Shown one piece after another: positions 46,640 through 58,066 of a stretch of 64,000 nt of DNA; position 1 is the first letter of the stretch; each line of letters begins with the position of its first letter. This DNA is from Dryocosmus kuriphilus (Eukaryota > Arthropoda > Insecta > Hymenoptera > Cynipidae). The notes under the pieces were generated by a model. That model saw nothing but the letters and a program-made list of their open reading frames with translations. It was not told the DNA's origin and did not search any database. The stretch lies in NCBI GenBank assembly GCA_038277395.1, contig CM076190.1, forward strand, positions 187,924,001 to 187,988,000, written 5' to 3'. The translations under genes and the position numbers were made by a program.

Positions 46640-47230
46640 TTTTTGTTAAAAACAGTCTTTTTTGGTTCAAGTCAATTATAACTCTGTTGTTTGAGAAATC
46701 ATCTTTTTTGCTTGAAAATTCAACTGTTTGCCTGATAATAAATTTTTTTGTTGAAAATTAGTCTTAAGTTGAAATTAAAATATTCTGACATTTTTTTCGA
46801 TTGATTATTCAACTATTTTTGGTTGAAAATAATCTTTTTTGGTTCAAGTCAATTATAACATTTTTGTTTGAGAGTTCATTTTTTTGGTTGAAAATTTAAC
46901 TATTTTTCTGATAATCAATTTTTCTTGTCGAAATTCATCTTTCCTGGATGCATATTCGATTGCTTTATTCAAAATTCCTCTATTACTTGATAATTCTACT
47001 ATTTTTAATAAGAAATTAAACAGAATTTTCTGTGGAAAAAGGAACGCCTTTGAACTATTTTTTTTTGCAAATATTCTTTTTTTTTTGTTGTTTAAAACTC
47101 AACTACTTATTGTTAAATTTATTGATTGAGAATTCATTTTTTTGTTGGAAAATCTAAATTTGTTAATGAAAACTTTAAATATTGTGAGAGAAAGATGAAT
47201 ATTGACGTTAATTCAATTTGATTTAACCGC
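46640..47230 (-). repeat. T-rich degenerate repeat field
   Basis: The same 20-30-bp unit as at 39936-41370 but on the opposite strand (TTTTTGGTTGAAAATAATCT). No coding potential. Confidence 0.75.
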
Positions 47231-47234
47231 CAGG

Positions 47235-47990
47235 AAAAATTTTTAAATAAATGTGGATTCTACATCAATTTGTACGACAACATCCAGAGAGTTCATTCGA
47301 CAACGACCTGTTGTCCTCATCAGATCGAGATGTTATATTATGATTCTAGACATTTGAAAAAAATTTTCCCTTGAATAGTTAATAAAAGAAATTTGGAGCG
47401 TCAAAACTAGTATGTAAAAATTGGGATCTGGAACTTTTTTTGAGGTTATATATAAATTTGAGAATATTTTAAGAATGCGAGATGTGTTTTCAAACTTTTG
47501 AAATCATATAAGAATTGAAAGAAAAATTGAATAAAACAGAAATTTAGTCATAAACATTTTTTTCTTAAAGTTTCTTTCGTAAAAAAAGATAGAAAATTAT
47601 TAGCTGGAACCAAAACATGCCAATTTTTATTCCCACGAACAATTTTATACCTTTGTTTACAAAAAAAAACTTTTAAAAAAATGTTTATGACTAAATATCT
47701 GTTTCATTTCATTTTTATTGCAATTGTTATATGATTTCAAAAGTTTCAAAACATATCTGAGATTCTTAAAATATGGTCCAATTTAAATATTAACTCAAAA
47801 AATTTTTCAAGCTCTCAATTTTTACATACTAGCTCTGATGCTTCAAATTTCTTTTATAATAAGTATTCAAGGGAAAATCTTTTTCAAATGCCAAGAATAA
47901 TAATATAACAACGCGAGCTGATGGGGACAACGGGTCGTTATCGACCAAATGGATATAGAATCCAAATTTATTTAAATATTGTGGTAGAAA
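47235..47990 (+). mobile_element. Foldback element with about 300-bp arms
   Basis: The left arm (47240-47560) and right arm (47680-47985) are diverged inverted repeats. Landmarks are TAAATAAATGTGGATTCTA against TAGAATCCAAATTTATTTAA, and TTGTCCTCATCAGATC against GAGCTGATGGGGACAACGG. The loop is at about 47580-47670. There is no ORF. Near the arm ends, a CTGATGR-G-GACAAC...GTTRTC-GA motif can fold as a hammerhead-like stem. Confidence 0.65.
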
Positions 47991-48224
47991 TTTTTCTGTT
48001 TCTTTTTGCTTAAAAATTCAACTACATATTACATTTTTGTCTGAGAGTTCATCTTTTTCAATAGAAAATTTAACTCTTTTTTTTTTGTAAATTCTACGAT
48101 TATGTAATATCGTTGGTTGAAAAATCATGTTTTTAGTTGAAAACAAATGTTTTAAACAACAAAAAGAAAACATTAGAAACAATTGCAGGTTTTTGTTAAA
48201 AATAAAATGTATGAAGAAACACAC

Positions 48225-48860
48225 AGCTTTACCCAGCTTGAAATATCAAATTCAAGTATTTTTTCATAACATTTGTTTAGAGAAAAAAATTCTTAATTTT
48301 TGTAAAGCTATTGTTTCTGACACTTTTATAACAAACTGCAGTAATTTGAAGCCAGAAAATATTTTTTTTCTGATTGAAAATTTCAAATGTGAGTATTTGT
48401 TTATAAAATTTGTTTATAACAATAAAAATTCTTAATTTTTGGAAAGATATTATTTCTGACACTTTCGTAACGAACTGCTGTAATTTCAAGTGAGAAAATA
48501 TTTTTTTTCTGATTGAAAATGCCGAATTTTAGCATTTGCTTATAACATTTATTATAACAATAATAATTCTTCATTTTAGAAAATTTTTTGTTACTGCCTG
48601 ACACTTTCGTATCAAATCTCAGCAATTCTGAGGTAAAAAATACTTTATGTCTATTTGAAAATGTGCAATTCGAGTACATGTTTATAAAATTTGTTTGCAA
48701 CAGTAACAATTTAAAATTTTTGTGAATGTTTTGTTACTGGATAACAATTTTGGAATAAATTTCTTCAATTATAGCGAAGGAAAAAATTTTCCCGTGCTAA
48801 AATTCCACATTAATTATTTATAAAATTTATTTTAACAATTAAGGCTACTCATCAAATACA
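48225..48860 (+). repeat. Tandem array with a period of about 140 bp
   Basis: About four and a half diverged units each have AATTCTTAATTTTTG, then TTTCTGACACTTTCGTAAC, a TTCTGATTGAAAAT stretch and TTTATAAAATTTG. The TTCTTAATTTT landmark recurs at about 48290, 48432, 48569 and 48711. ORFs in this array repeat each other and are not genes. Confidence 0.75.
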
Positions 48861-49740
48861 TTATTTTTCGTAGCGTAATTACTCACGCATTCTGAACGCA
48901 CTTTGAGAATGTGCCTGAATTTTTATAAATAACTAACATAAATAAATGCAAAACTTTGGTATTTTCACAGAGAAAAAAATTGCTTTTTGAACTAGAATGT
49001 ATGAGTACTGAGTTAGTCCTTGAGAAATAAAATAAAAAATATTAGTATTATTTCTATAAACAATCGTGTTTGCATGTATCTTATTATATGTAGGCTTTCT
49101 CAGTATGGAAGCTTCGTATCTATGTAACTTGGTTCCCCTTTTTATAGATATTTATTTAATTTATAAGTAAAAATAATATTTGATCTATTTCTTACCGTTG
49201 ATATTAGCTGTATAATAATAACCAACAATAATCCTTCGATTTGCACAAGAGAGGAACGTAAACTTCGGTGAACTTCAGATTCTATACGTGAAAGAATTTC
49301 TGATCCTATATTAATTTCTGTGTAATCAGAAGGAACATAATACCATTTATTCGCTTTCACAGTAGCTGTCTGTTCGCTTGCCGCAGCTTGCCGTCAGTGT
49401 TGTCGATTCGATGATGTTGCCACTTTGGCTTTGTCGCCAGCAGCGTTGCCAGACCCGTAGTAGAAATTGGTCTGATTTTTCCGTATTTCTGGTGAGCCGC
49501 TAACCGCAGGTTTAGGTAGGGAAGAACTAGAAGGGAAAAAACTAACCAAGTCCCGCCTAGAAACCAGTCTGTAAAACTGGACTAGTTGTAACTCAACTCC
49601 CACTGTTGAGTCCATATCTAGTTATCCTTACTAAGTTTCAGTCTAGGTTTTCCCCAGCAGGAGCTTGTAAGGAAATGTGTGCAAAAACTGGTTGATATCG
49701 AATGTTCCCAATCTGATCTATATTTAAAGGTGACGCAGCA
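48861..49740. other. Unassigned interval
   Basis: AT-rich to about 49370, then a GC-richer stretch (49375-49660) with several CTAG sites and GAAGGGAAAAAACTAACCA. A similar sequence (CAAGGGAAAAACTAACTAGT) appears at about 51319. I see no gene. Confidence 0.45.
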
Positions 49741-49889
49741 AGTCAGACATGTTCGTTGAAAATGTTCGAATTACTAAGCAAGAATTTAAACTTTAAAGCA
49801 AATATGGAATCAGATGAGCGGAAAAGAAGATTAAATGTTAAACGTGTGCGTAGATGTAGGAAAAGAAAAGAAGTGCTGAATGCTATACA

Positions 49890-50080
49890 TCAAATTTTCC
49901 AAAAATTCCCAAAATTTTCAAGCAATTCGAACATTTTGAGAATTTTGGGAGTTTTTGAGAATTTTGGTAATTTTGAAAACTTTTAAGAATTTTTGTAATT
50001 TTGGAGAATTTTGACAATTTTTTAAAATTTTTGAGAATTTTGATAATTTGGAAACTTGTAAAAACTTGTCGAGCTTCCAA
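49890..50080 (+). repeat. Short repeat of TTTTGAGAATTTTG type
   Basis: About twelve diverged 14-18-bp units. The ORFs on both strands here are repetitive Phe/Asn or Lys/Ile sequence and not genes. Confidence 0.75.
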
Positions 50081-50170
50081 ATATGTGGAAATATATGTAT
50101 ATATTTCTCCGCCATCCCTGGCTTTTTCAAGGAAACTCCTTTGGCTTTGTTTTTGTCAAGAAAGTTCAAG

Positions 50171-50290
50171 CGGTGTAATAGCTCAGTCGGCTAAGGCATG
50201 CGGTATATTTATACATAAGGTTAGGTAGTTCTAGGAATGCTAGGTAGGGTTCGAATCCTCAGCGGGTGCGATTTTTCATAGTAATTAAGC
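50171..50290 (+). mobile_element. tRNA-derived SINE-like sequence
   Basis: It has an A-box-like TAGCTCAGTCGGCTAAGG (50181) and a B-box GGTTCGAATCC about 50 bases further on, the internal pol III promoter pattern. The flanks do not form an acceptor stem, so this is not a functional tRNA. A (TA)n tail follows at 50298. It is best read as a SINE head or tRNA pseudogene. Confidence 0.5.
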
Positions 50291-50292
50291 GT

Positions 50293-50297
<5 letters not shown>

Positions 50298-50338
<41 letters not shown>
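50298..50338. repeat. (TA)n microsatellite
   Basis: About 20 TA units directly after the SINE-like sequence. Confidence 0.95.
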
Positions 50339-50340
<2 letters not shown>

Positions 50341-50529
50341 TAAATGCTTGTGCAACTGTGTAACTTTAAACATAATTTAAGGGCAGCTATAATATATAAA
50401 ACAATTTTTTTTGCAGATTTATCTAAATTGTAGGTAAATTTCTAAATTTGACTACAAAATTTTAATAACATTTCGAAATGTTGAAAAAGTTCAATGCATG
50501 ATTGTAGAAATCTTGCTTGTAATATTTTA

Positions 50530-51130
50530 GAAATATTTAGATGATATATGTAAATAAAGATGTAGTTTTTTTCGATTTCACTGATCATTTTTCTCTTTAT
50601 TATTATTAAAAAGCGAGCTTTCGCTCCTCAAAGTGGGGCCTCATCAGGCTTATGATAATGGTTGACAATTTCTACAGCTGTGAATATTTTAGATTTTTAT
50701 ATACTAAAAATGTGATCAATAAGTTTAAAAATGTTAAAAGTAACAACCAGTTTTTTAAATATATAATAAAAAGTATGTACACATTTTTCTCTCTCTCCAA
50801 GGAGAGATTTTTTTAAGAAAAACATAATGCAGAGTTCTTGTATGCATTCGTCTACTTGGAGAGGAGAGAAAAATGTGTACATACTTTTTATTATATATTT
50901 AAAAAACTGGTTGTTACTTTTAACATTTTTATACTTATTGATCACATTTTTAATATATAAAAAATTAAAATATTCACAGCTGTAGAAATTGTCAACCATT
51001 ATCATAAACCTGATGAGGCCCCTCTTTGACAAGCGAAAGCTCGCTTTTTAATAATAATAAAGAGGAAAAATTATCAGTGAGATCGAAAAAAACCAACATC
51101 TTTATTTACATATATCATCCCTGATCGAAA
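50530..51130 (+). mobile_element. Near-perfect foldback element, about 280-bp arms
   Basis: 50530-50810 is the reverse complement of about 50850-51130 with only small differences, around a roughly 40-base loop. The arms carry TTTTTAATAATAATAAAGAG, AAGCGAAAGCTCGC and CCTGATGAGGCCCC. The last two lie close together and resemble hammerhead boxes. No ORF. The low divergence between arms points to a recent origin or conversion. Possibly two Penelope-like terminal repeats head to head. Confidence 0.75.
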
Positions 51131-51559
51131 ACCACCATCATCTTATATATTTAAATGATATTTCACAAATATTTCATGCAATTTCAACCTTGCAGAAATC
51201 TTGTAGCAATATATCATGCTGTGTGGGCAGTTTTTTCACACTATCCCCTGGGAGGGAAAAGTATTACGTCACTAGTCGGGTACTAGTAGGGACTCCTAGA
51301 GGGGCACGAGTTGCAACAAGGGAAAAACTAACTAGTGTCCCACTAGTTCCCCAATTGTATTTCTACTAGCGACACACGGAGCGAAATTTTGGAATCGGCA
51401 TTTAGGGTCCACACCAGGGTTGGTCATTTACGCGTAACTCGTGGTTTTCGACGTATAATACGTTTTCTACCGTAATATACGTCTAAAAGCGTAGAAACCC
51501 GAGTATGTTACGTTCCAAAATGGTATCCACTGTTCACGTGGTCATCGACATATCGATGG

Positions 51560-51690
51560 TATACGGGAATAACATGCCATTTCGAAAATGCGTTGAAAAC
51601 CATGCCGTTTAAAAACTGCCTTGAAAAACACGCCATTTCTAATCTGCGCTGAAGAACATGCCATTTCACCAGAAGTGCTATTTCAGACAA
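51560..51690 (+). repeat. About 36-bp tandem repeat
   Basis: Three and a half diverged units contain AACATGCCATTT and end in a GCGYTGA sequence. The rest of 51130-52150 shows no gene; 51240-51370 has six CTAG sites in 130 bases. Confidence 0.6.
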
Positions 51691-52155
51691 AAACTCAAAA
51701 AAATTCCATTTAAAAAAAAGTCTCTCAAAATTTTCATATCGCTAAAGTTTCGAACGTACAGTCGAAATAATGGAAAATTTTGTATTTCGTGAAATCTACG
51801 TCTATGAACCCGGTGAATCTTTCACTAAACTTTTTAAAATTAAAATCGAATATAAGCTTTTAACAAATTTCATGTCGTGGAAACGTTCGAAAAACGAAAA
51901 CTAACATTTTATTTTCAATCTAACCTTTCCACGATGCGAATTTTTTTAACAGTTTATTCAAACAATTCTATTTAATTTAAAAAAAGTTTCGCAAAAAAAT
52001 CATCTGGTTCAAAGGCCTGGAATCGGCGTAATATTAAGTTTTCTATAAGTTCTAATCAACATTTGAAACTTTAGAGACAGAAATTATAAAATGGGAAAGA
52101 GGTTTGTTAAGTTACTACAAGGTTATACATTGAAAGATTTCTCTATCTGTGCATA

Positions 52156-53477
52156 CGAGGTGTGATCAAGAAGTAAGGTGACTTTTTATTTTGATCAAAA
52201 AATATTTATTTATTCATCAATATTGATGTTGCCCCTTCAAAGTAATTCCCCTCGGATATAATACATTTGTGCCAGCGCTTTTTCCAATCCTCAAAGCATT
52301 TCTGATAAGCACTTTTTGCTATAGCCTGCTGCTCTTCCAGCGATGCGGTTTTACCTCCTCAACCGTCGCAAAATTCCGTCCTTTTATGGGTCTTTTCAGT
52401 TTTGGGAACAGGAAAAAGACACAGGGAGCCAAATCTGGTGAATACAGTGGCTGAGACATGATTATGGTGTTGCTATTGGCCAAAAAATTACGAACAAGCA
52501 ATGACGTGTAAGCTGGCGCATTATCGTGGTGCAATAACCACGACTGGTTTTTCCACAATTCCGGACGTTCTTTTCGTATTGCTTCACGGAAACGGCGCAT
52601 AACTTCAAGGTAATACTCTTTATTAACTGTACGATCTTGTGGTAAGAACTCCTGATGCACTACGCCATGATAATCGAAGAAAACGGTAAGCAAAACTTGA
52701 CATTTGATCGAACTTGGCGTGCTTTTTTTTTTGGTCTTGGTGATCCAGAATTCTTCCACTGTGACGATTGAGCCTTAGTTTCGACCTCATAACCATATAC
52801 CCATGTTTCGTCACCTGTTATGATCCTTTTGAGTAAGTCTGGGTCGCCGTTGACGTCATTCAACAGCTCCTGAGCGATGCTCACGCGACGGTTCTTTTGG
52901 TCAAAATTTAGCAATTTCGAAACAAACTTTGCTGACACACGTTTAATGCCCAAAATATCCACTACAATTGTTTGGCACGAGCCAAACGAGATGCCGAAAT
53001 CATCAGCAACTTCTCTAATGGTAATTCGACGATTCGCCAACACTATTTTCTTCACTTCTTCAACGTTTTCATCAGTTATTGACGTGCTGGGACGTCCAGG
53101 GCGAGCTTCATCATTAAAATCTTCTCGGCCTTCCCGAAAGAGCTTGTACCACTTATAAACATTTTTTTTTACTCAGAGTACACTCACCGTATGCCACTGT
53201 CAACATTTCAAGTATTTTGGAGCACTTAATTCCATTTTCTACACAAAATTGTATGCAAATTCTTTGATCCATTTTTTTCGACAGCAGAAAATCGCCGAGC
53301 ACACAAAACAATTCTAACCTTTATGTCTCTCACAAACAAACAAAAAATGCTATATAGCTTAAACTGTGCACATATGTTTGGGATGAGTGTACCAACATAA
53401 GAAAAAAAGAAAACGAATATCGACTGTACACATCCCGCGAAATTCAAAAAGTCACCTTACTTTTTGATCACACCTCG
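52156..53477 (-). mobile_element. Full-length mariner (1322 bp)
   Basis: Inverted ends CGAGGTGTGATCAAGAAGTA and its complement at 53477 are flanked by TA on both sides (52154-52155 and 53478-53479). Length is normal for mariner. The transposase lies on the minus strand. Confidence 0.94.
52319..53272 (-). pseudogene. Mariner transposase, frameshifted and missing a catalytic Asp
   Basis: The start ATG at 53272 reads MDQRICIQFCVENGIKCSKI. A run of nine A shifts the frame near 53161-53170. The next open part has NRRITIREVADDFGISFGSC (helix-turn-helix) and ITGDETWVYGYE (first Asp). A second frame change lies between 52759 and 52660. It is followed by HHDNAPAYTSLL (second Asp) and YSPDLAPCVFFLFPKLKRP. 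The residue 35 positions after the second Asp, where the third Asp is expected, is Val (codon GTC). Confidence 0.92.
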
Positions 53478-53479
53478 TA

Positions 53480-54610
53480 TAATGATTTTATTTAAATTCC
53501 TTCTTAAGTGGGAGATTCGGGAGGAAAAATGAAAAATTCTCTTTTTTCTATTTTGGTTATACAATATAAAACATAAATTTATTTATATTTGTCCTTTACA
53601 TATATAATTATTCTATCTTTTTTATTCTATAATTCTTCTAAGCTTGGTAAATGGAATACTTTATTTCTATCGCTAGGTACTCTATCCTGTCTTAATTCTT
53701 CTAGATTTATTTTATTTTATTTCTATGTCGAATTTGCACAATATCTCAACCGACTATATTTTCTATAATATAGACTTTATTTTATATGATGATTTCTTTT
53801 GAGAAATTCTCTTATTGCATTTATTATGATTCCTCCTTTCATAATATTTTGATAATTTTATAATTTTCTTAGCTCAGAAATAAAGTCATATTTGAGTACA
53901 ATACTCATACAAAATATTGTAGTCCTCAAAATTACAATCTTTAAATTCCCTCTCAATTTATAATCTCTCTCAGTCCTCAATTCTATCTTTGCATAGTTCT
54001 CGGAATTGCAATCATTTTAAATCTACTATAATCCTCGATCTTTCTAAATATTGCAATCGGCTATAATTCTATGACCCTAAACCGACCTAGGTATTCGGGA
54101 GATACCTGGGACCTTCCACACAGATTCTCTCTAGAGTATCAAGCTCGGATAGGAGAGTAGACTCCCCGTCCTGCTAATGCACGAGAGAGTAGACAGATAC
54201 GGACTCAGATGGGATAGTAGACTCTCCGTCCTGTCCAGGAAATGTCCTGACTGTGGCAGGCCCAAATGCTGCCACCGAATGCCTTCCATGGTCCAGTATC
54301 TCGATTTTTATTTTTGACTTGCGCCCCCGCGAGTTCCCGCAACCCTTTCTGTGAGGTGCCCCTTACGCAGAGCCGTTCCTACCCTTTTGTCGCCCGGGTG
54401 CAGAGCAATGCTCTGTCGCCCTTCTTCTTCAAATTTAAATAAATAATAATAAAGAATATTAATAACAATTAATAATAAATAGCATAAATAATGATTAGTG
54501 GTAAATATTATATAATACTAAGAATAAATTCTCCAAATATAAAAATAAAAATAAACTAATTTATGTCATAATTTTGTTATAAAACTATTATTATAATGAT
54601 ATGGATACAC

Positions 54611-54642
<32 letters not shown>

Positions 54643-54740
54643 ATGTATAAGTTAAACTTTATTATAGATACAAACAACTTAAAATCGTGATTATTTGATT
54701 CACGACTGGTCAAAAAACAATTACATAAATAATTTAATCA
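53480..54740. other. Unassigned interval next to the hAT remnant
   Basis: AT-rich DNA to about 54060. Then a GC-richer stretch (54060-54430) has two copies of a unit with GAGAGTAGACTCCCCGTCCT or GATAGTAGACTCTCCGTCCT. A (TG)n tract lies at 54620-54645. No protein gene seen. It may be hAT or other element noncoding sequence. Confidence 0.45.
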
Positions 54741-54746
54741 ATCTTC

Positions 54747-55560
54747 TTACAAAAAGCATGCGCGTCTTGCTTTTAATTCCGAAAACTTGCCTATAAGGTG
54801 AAATAGTTGCAGTAATCTAACTATTTCATATTCAATCGATATAATTGCTAAATTTGAAGGTCGATTTTCCGTTATTGACGTTCTTAAATAATTTTTTATA
54901 AGTTTCAACTTCGAAAGTGATCGCTCTGCCGCAGCAACAGACTCTGGTAGAGTCAACATGACCCTATAAGCTGTTACTACATTTGGAAACACCAAATGCA
55001 AGTTCCTTTGTTAAATAAACCTTAGAATTTCGGTGCATGCCTCGTCCGTCTGTATCATGTCTCGTAATGCTAAAAGTTCATCGGTTAAGTTAATAGCATT
55101 TACATTGGAAGATTTCGAGGCTTCGTTTGTAAGAGCTAACTCCAAGTTCTTGCATTTTTTCAAAACCTCTATTTTATCTAATTCAATGAGATTTTTTCTA
55201 TTGAAAAGGAATTTAAAAGTCTGTAAAACGCTGAAGAAATTCAAACCTTTCTGTTAGATCGGTCTGTAATGGCTACATCCATTAATGTGAAATATAATTC
55301 AAATTTATAACGCGTTTTAGGACCTTCTATTGGTTCATCAACACGCTCCTAGTCTGCTTGCCTAATTTTTCTTCACTGGGGAACGGCGCTGGCAGCTGGG
55401 AAGTTTACTTCTGTTTGGACTTCTTTCGCGAGTTTGACTGCTTCTATTATATATTGCTCAATACCCTCATCGGTTCGTTTTTCATTTAGAAACTTCTTAA
55501 GATCAGAAATTAAATTGATACAAGATGGAAGATCTAAATTATAGCTTGTAACATTTTACT
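54747..55560 (-). pseudogene. hAT-family transposase C-terminal remnant
   Basis: The minus-strand reading ends HLVFPNVVTAYRVMLTLPES, then VAAAERSLSKLKLIKNYLRT and NLAIISIEYEIV, the hAT dimerisation region. Upstream pieces are DELLALRDMIQTDEACTEIL (55244-55011) and, after stops, KTRYKFELYFTLMDVAITD (about 55340-55270) and KLAKEVQTEVNFP. This resembles the insect hAT group with long linkers. The N-terminal zinc finger and catalytic region are not visible. Frame breaks at about 55005 and 55260. Confidence 0.82.
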
Positions 55561-55652
55561 TAATATATTGATTTTGCTTAGGACTTCGTGTTAGGTGCAA
55601 ATCTTACAATTAAACCAATTAAATTAATAGCACCTAACTTTTCACTTTCTTT

Positions 55653-55658
<6 letters not shown>

Positions 55659-55715
<57 letters not shown>
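55659..55715. repeat. (TA)n microsatellite
   Basis: Nearly pure TA repeat. 55780-55870 further on holds a 21-bp direct repeat (GACGCTAAGCTGTTTGAGGC) around a CA tract. 55900-57030 shows no gene apart from an unrecognised 90-codon ORF at 56371-56643. Confidence 0.9.
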
Positions 55716-55718
<3 letters not shown>

Positions 55719-57028
55719 TAATCATATTTCTTTAGTTTTAGATAAACATTAGTATTAGAAAAATGAAGCGACAATGAAGACGCTAAGCTGTTTGAGGCGT
55801 TTATTGTCTCACACACACACACGCACACAAAAATTACACATGCGCCCGACGCTAAGCTGTTTGAGGCGCTCGTGTGTACACTCACACGCAACAAAAAAAT
55901 TCGCATACGAAAAATTAATAGTCAGGAGCGAAAAAGGATACTATAAAAGAGAAAGAAGGGTAAAACCAAAATACATGATCAAAAATTCGCATTAAGTTTA
56001 GAAACAAAAATGAAAAGGGATGAACAGGAAAAATATTATAAAATAAAGTTCCGATTAGAACCAAACACTCAAATTAAGGTTCAAATCGATGCCATTTGCG
56101 ATATCATTTATCTATAATAATTTGCAACAATACGAATTATAAACATCTAATTTAGTCAAGGTAAAATGCCAGTTTATAGATAAAAAAAGCCTTTGCTCTA
56201 CTTGAGTTATACGCTTGATTAATAAAGAAATATAACACCGGGTGAAGACTACGGAAGAATAATATGATGGGAATGCCAAAAGAACAATAACCCCGCAACT
56301 CTGTAAATTCTACCAGTCTTTTCATAAAAATAATTCGTAGCTGCAAATATAAATTTATTGATCTTGAGAGTTGAATGGAATCGTTAATGTTAGGTCATCG
56401 AATAATTGGAAGCAGTGCGGCGTAGGAACACCGATTGAGCATGAGAATTGCAATTTGACAAAACATGCCAAAATGCTGGCTCACAGGTGTTCGACGGCCA
56501 AAGCAGTGCTTCTCCCACCCACTAAATCAGAGGTAATGGCCGAAATCGAACTAACTGGAAAATCAATCCAAAACTTGATCGCGTCTCAAGCACAAGGGTT
56601 CCGTCGGTATTCAGTTCGAGTTGCTTTTTGTTTACACTTTTAATTTTTGTAATCTCGGTTCGGACGTTAAATTAAATTTATAAAATCCGAAAGGAATAAG
56701 TCAGTTTTCTTTTAAAAACGGTTCTGACAAAAATAAAGCTAAAAACTCTTTTCTCTCTTTTATTTACGAGGAAAGTAAGTACCTTCCGGGATTTCGGAGA
56801 GAAAGCCCTCGAGTAGATCATTATCCCGATTCGGCTTTAAATAACTTTCACTTATTCGGGGATAATAATTGAATTTCTAAAGAAAAGTGAAACGAAGGAA
56901 TTGCTAATTCTATAAGATTCTGCCTCCCTCCTACAGGACCGGGTGTAGTGATAAGAAAGAAGTTTGAATGCAGTATTGGTAACGTACAAGTATCAAATAA
57001 AAACATTAAATACACACCACACCAATAT

Positions 57029-57030
<2 letters not shown>

Positions 57031-57095
<65 letters not shown>
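57031..57095. repeat. (TA)n microsatellite, probable LTR element target
   Basis: TA repeat ending at the candidate LTR start TGTCACAC. Confidence 0.9.
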
Positions 57096-57099
<4 letters not shown>

Positions 57100-57378
57100 A
57101 CACATAAAATATGTAACCTATCTGTGATACCATGAATCAATAAATGTACTAATCTGTTTGAAATATGCAACTGTATGTACACCATTTAAGTTATCCAAAC
57201 TAAACACAATCCAAGCAACCGATTATCAAAACCTTGAACTAATAAGGTAGAAGGAAGACCCATGATTTATCAATATCTTTCTAACAAAAGGGTATTCTTT
57301 AATTGTAACTTTCGACGAATTTGTGATTTGTTAAGTAAACATTTAATTACTTAACAAATAGAATTCACGAACGTAACA
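57096..57378 (+). repeat. Candidate 5' LTR of a Ty3/gypsy-type element
   Basis: The right boundary is set by the primer-binding site 8 bases downstream; the sequence ends ACA. A TGT start at 57096, right after the TA repeat, would give a 283-bp LTR with AATAAA inside (about 57138). The 3' LTR is outside the window, so the boundaries are not verified. A longer LTR starting further left is possible. Confidence 0.35.
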
Positions 57379-57386
57379 AATAAATA

Positions 57387-57404
57387 GGTGGCAGCGGTGG
57401 GATT
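57387..57404 (+). promoter_or_regulatory. Primer-binding site complementary to tRNA-Leu
   Basis: GGTGGCAGCGGTGGGATT is complementary to the 3' end of a leucine tRNA ending AATCCCACCGCTGCCACC. It would prime minus-strand DNA synthesis. Match judged from remembered tRNA-Leu sequence. Confidence 0.65.
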
Positions 57405-57826
57405 TTCCTTCAATAATTGTTGCTAATTTTTATTGCTAAACATACCAATTTAAAATTTCTTCTTGAAAAAAATATATATGGAAATATATATTATTGTTAA
57501 ATACAGGTTTTAAATGGGCCGATTCTAACCTCACTTTTCGTTAAAAACAAAACAAAAAAAAAGGGAGCTTTATATTTCCTGTTTAAAAATTCTTACACAA
57601 TAAACTGTTGAAGAGTGATTTATTGAATGTGATGTTGGGAGAACTACCATTCTGAAAACAATAAAATTCTTAAAATTGCCAACAGGCCTTAAGTTACTCA
57701 ATAGGCCGAAAGCAAATTTTTTTGTTAATTAAAATTATTTAGAATGTGCATTTTTCTTGACGGATTTAATATCACGTTTTTTAAAAGTTTAAATTTACAT
57801 AAATACTGTAAACCTTTGTGTCACAC

Positions 57827-58066
57827 ATGCCGTGTAAGAATAATACCCGCCGATCAAAACACCGAGGGGTTAAAAAGGTACGAGCACGATACGAACGTGC
57901 CATAGCTCGCGCAAAGGCCAAAACAGCGCAAGAACTTGTATTAGTGCAGGTAGGAAACCCGGTTTCAACTCCTGCTACGGTGCCAGGTGAAAAAGTCGAG
58001 AAAGATTCGGTACAAGGTTTTGAGGAGTTCTTAGACCAAATGGAAAAATTAATAGAATCCGTTTAA
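57827..58066 (+). CDS. Small basic ORF in the LTR element leader
   Basis: This is a 79-aa ATG ORF, intact. Its N-terminal half is strongly basic (RRSKHRGVKKVRARYERAIA) and the C-terminal half acidic and helical (GFEEFLDQMEKLIESV). It lies between the primer-binding site and gag, where a leader is usual and genes are not. I do not recognise it. It could be an RNA-binding accessory protein or chance. Confidence 0.45.
   Translation: MPCKNNTRRSKHRGVKKVRARYERAIARAKAKTAQELVLVQVGNPVSTPATVPGEKVEKDSVQGFEEFLDQMEKLIESV

Noticed and set aside
48225..48860. CRISPR array
   Set aside because: Units are contiguous and diverged, with no short conserved repeat separating unique spacers, and the DNA is eukaryotic.
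49756..50228. Overlapping ORFs on both strands
   Set aside because: They translate a short TTTTGAGAATTTTG repeat and have no independent support.
50171..50290. A functional tRNA gene
   Set aside because: The A and B boxes are present but the ends cannot pair as an acceptor stem and the spacer between boxes is not a plausible anticodon arm with intron.
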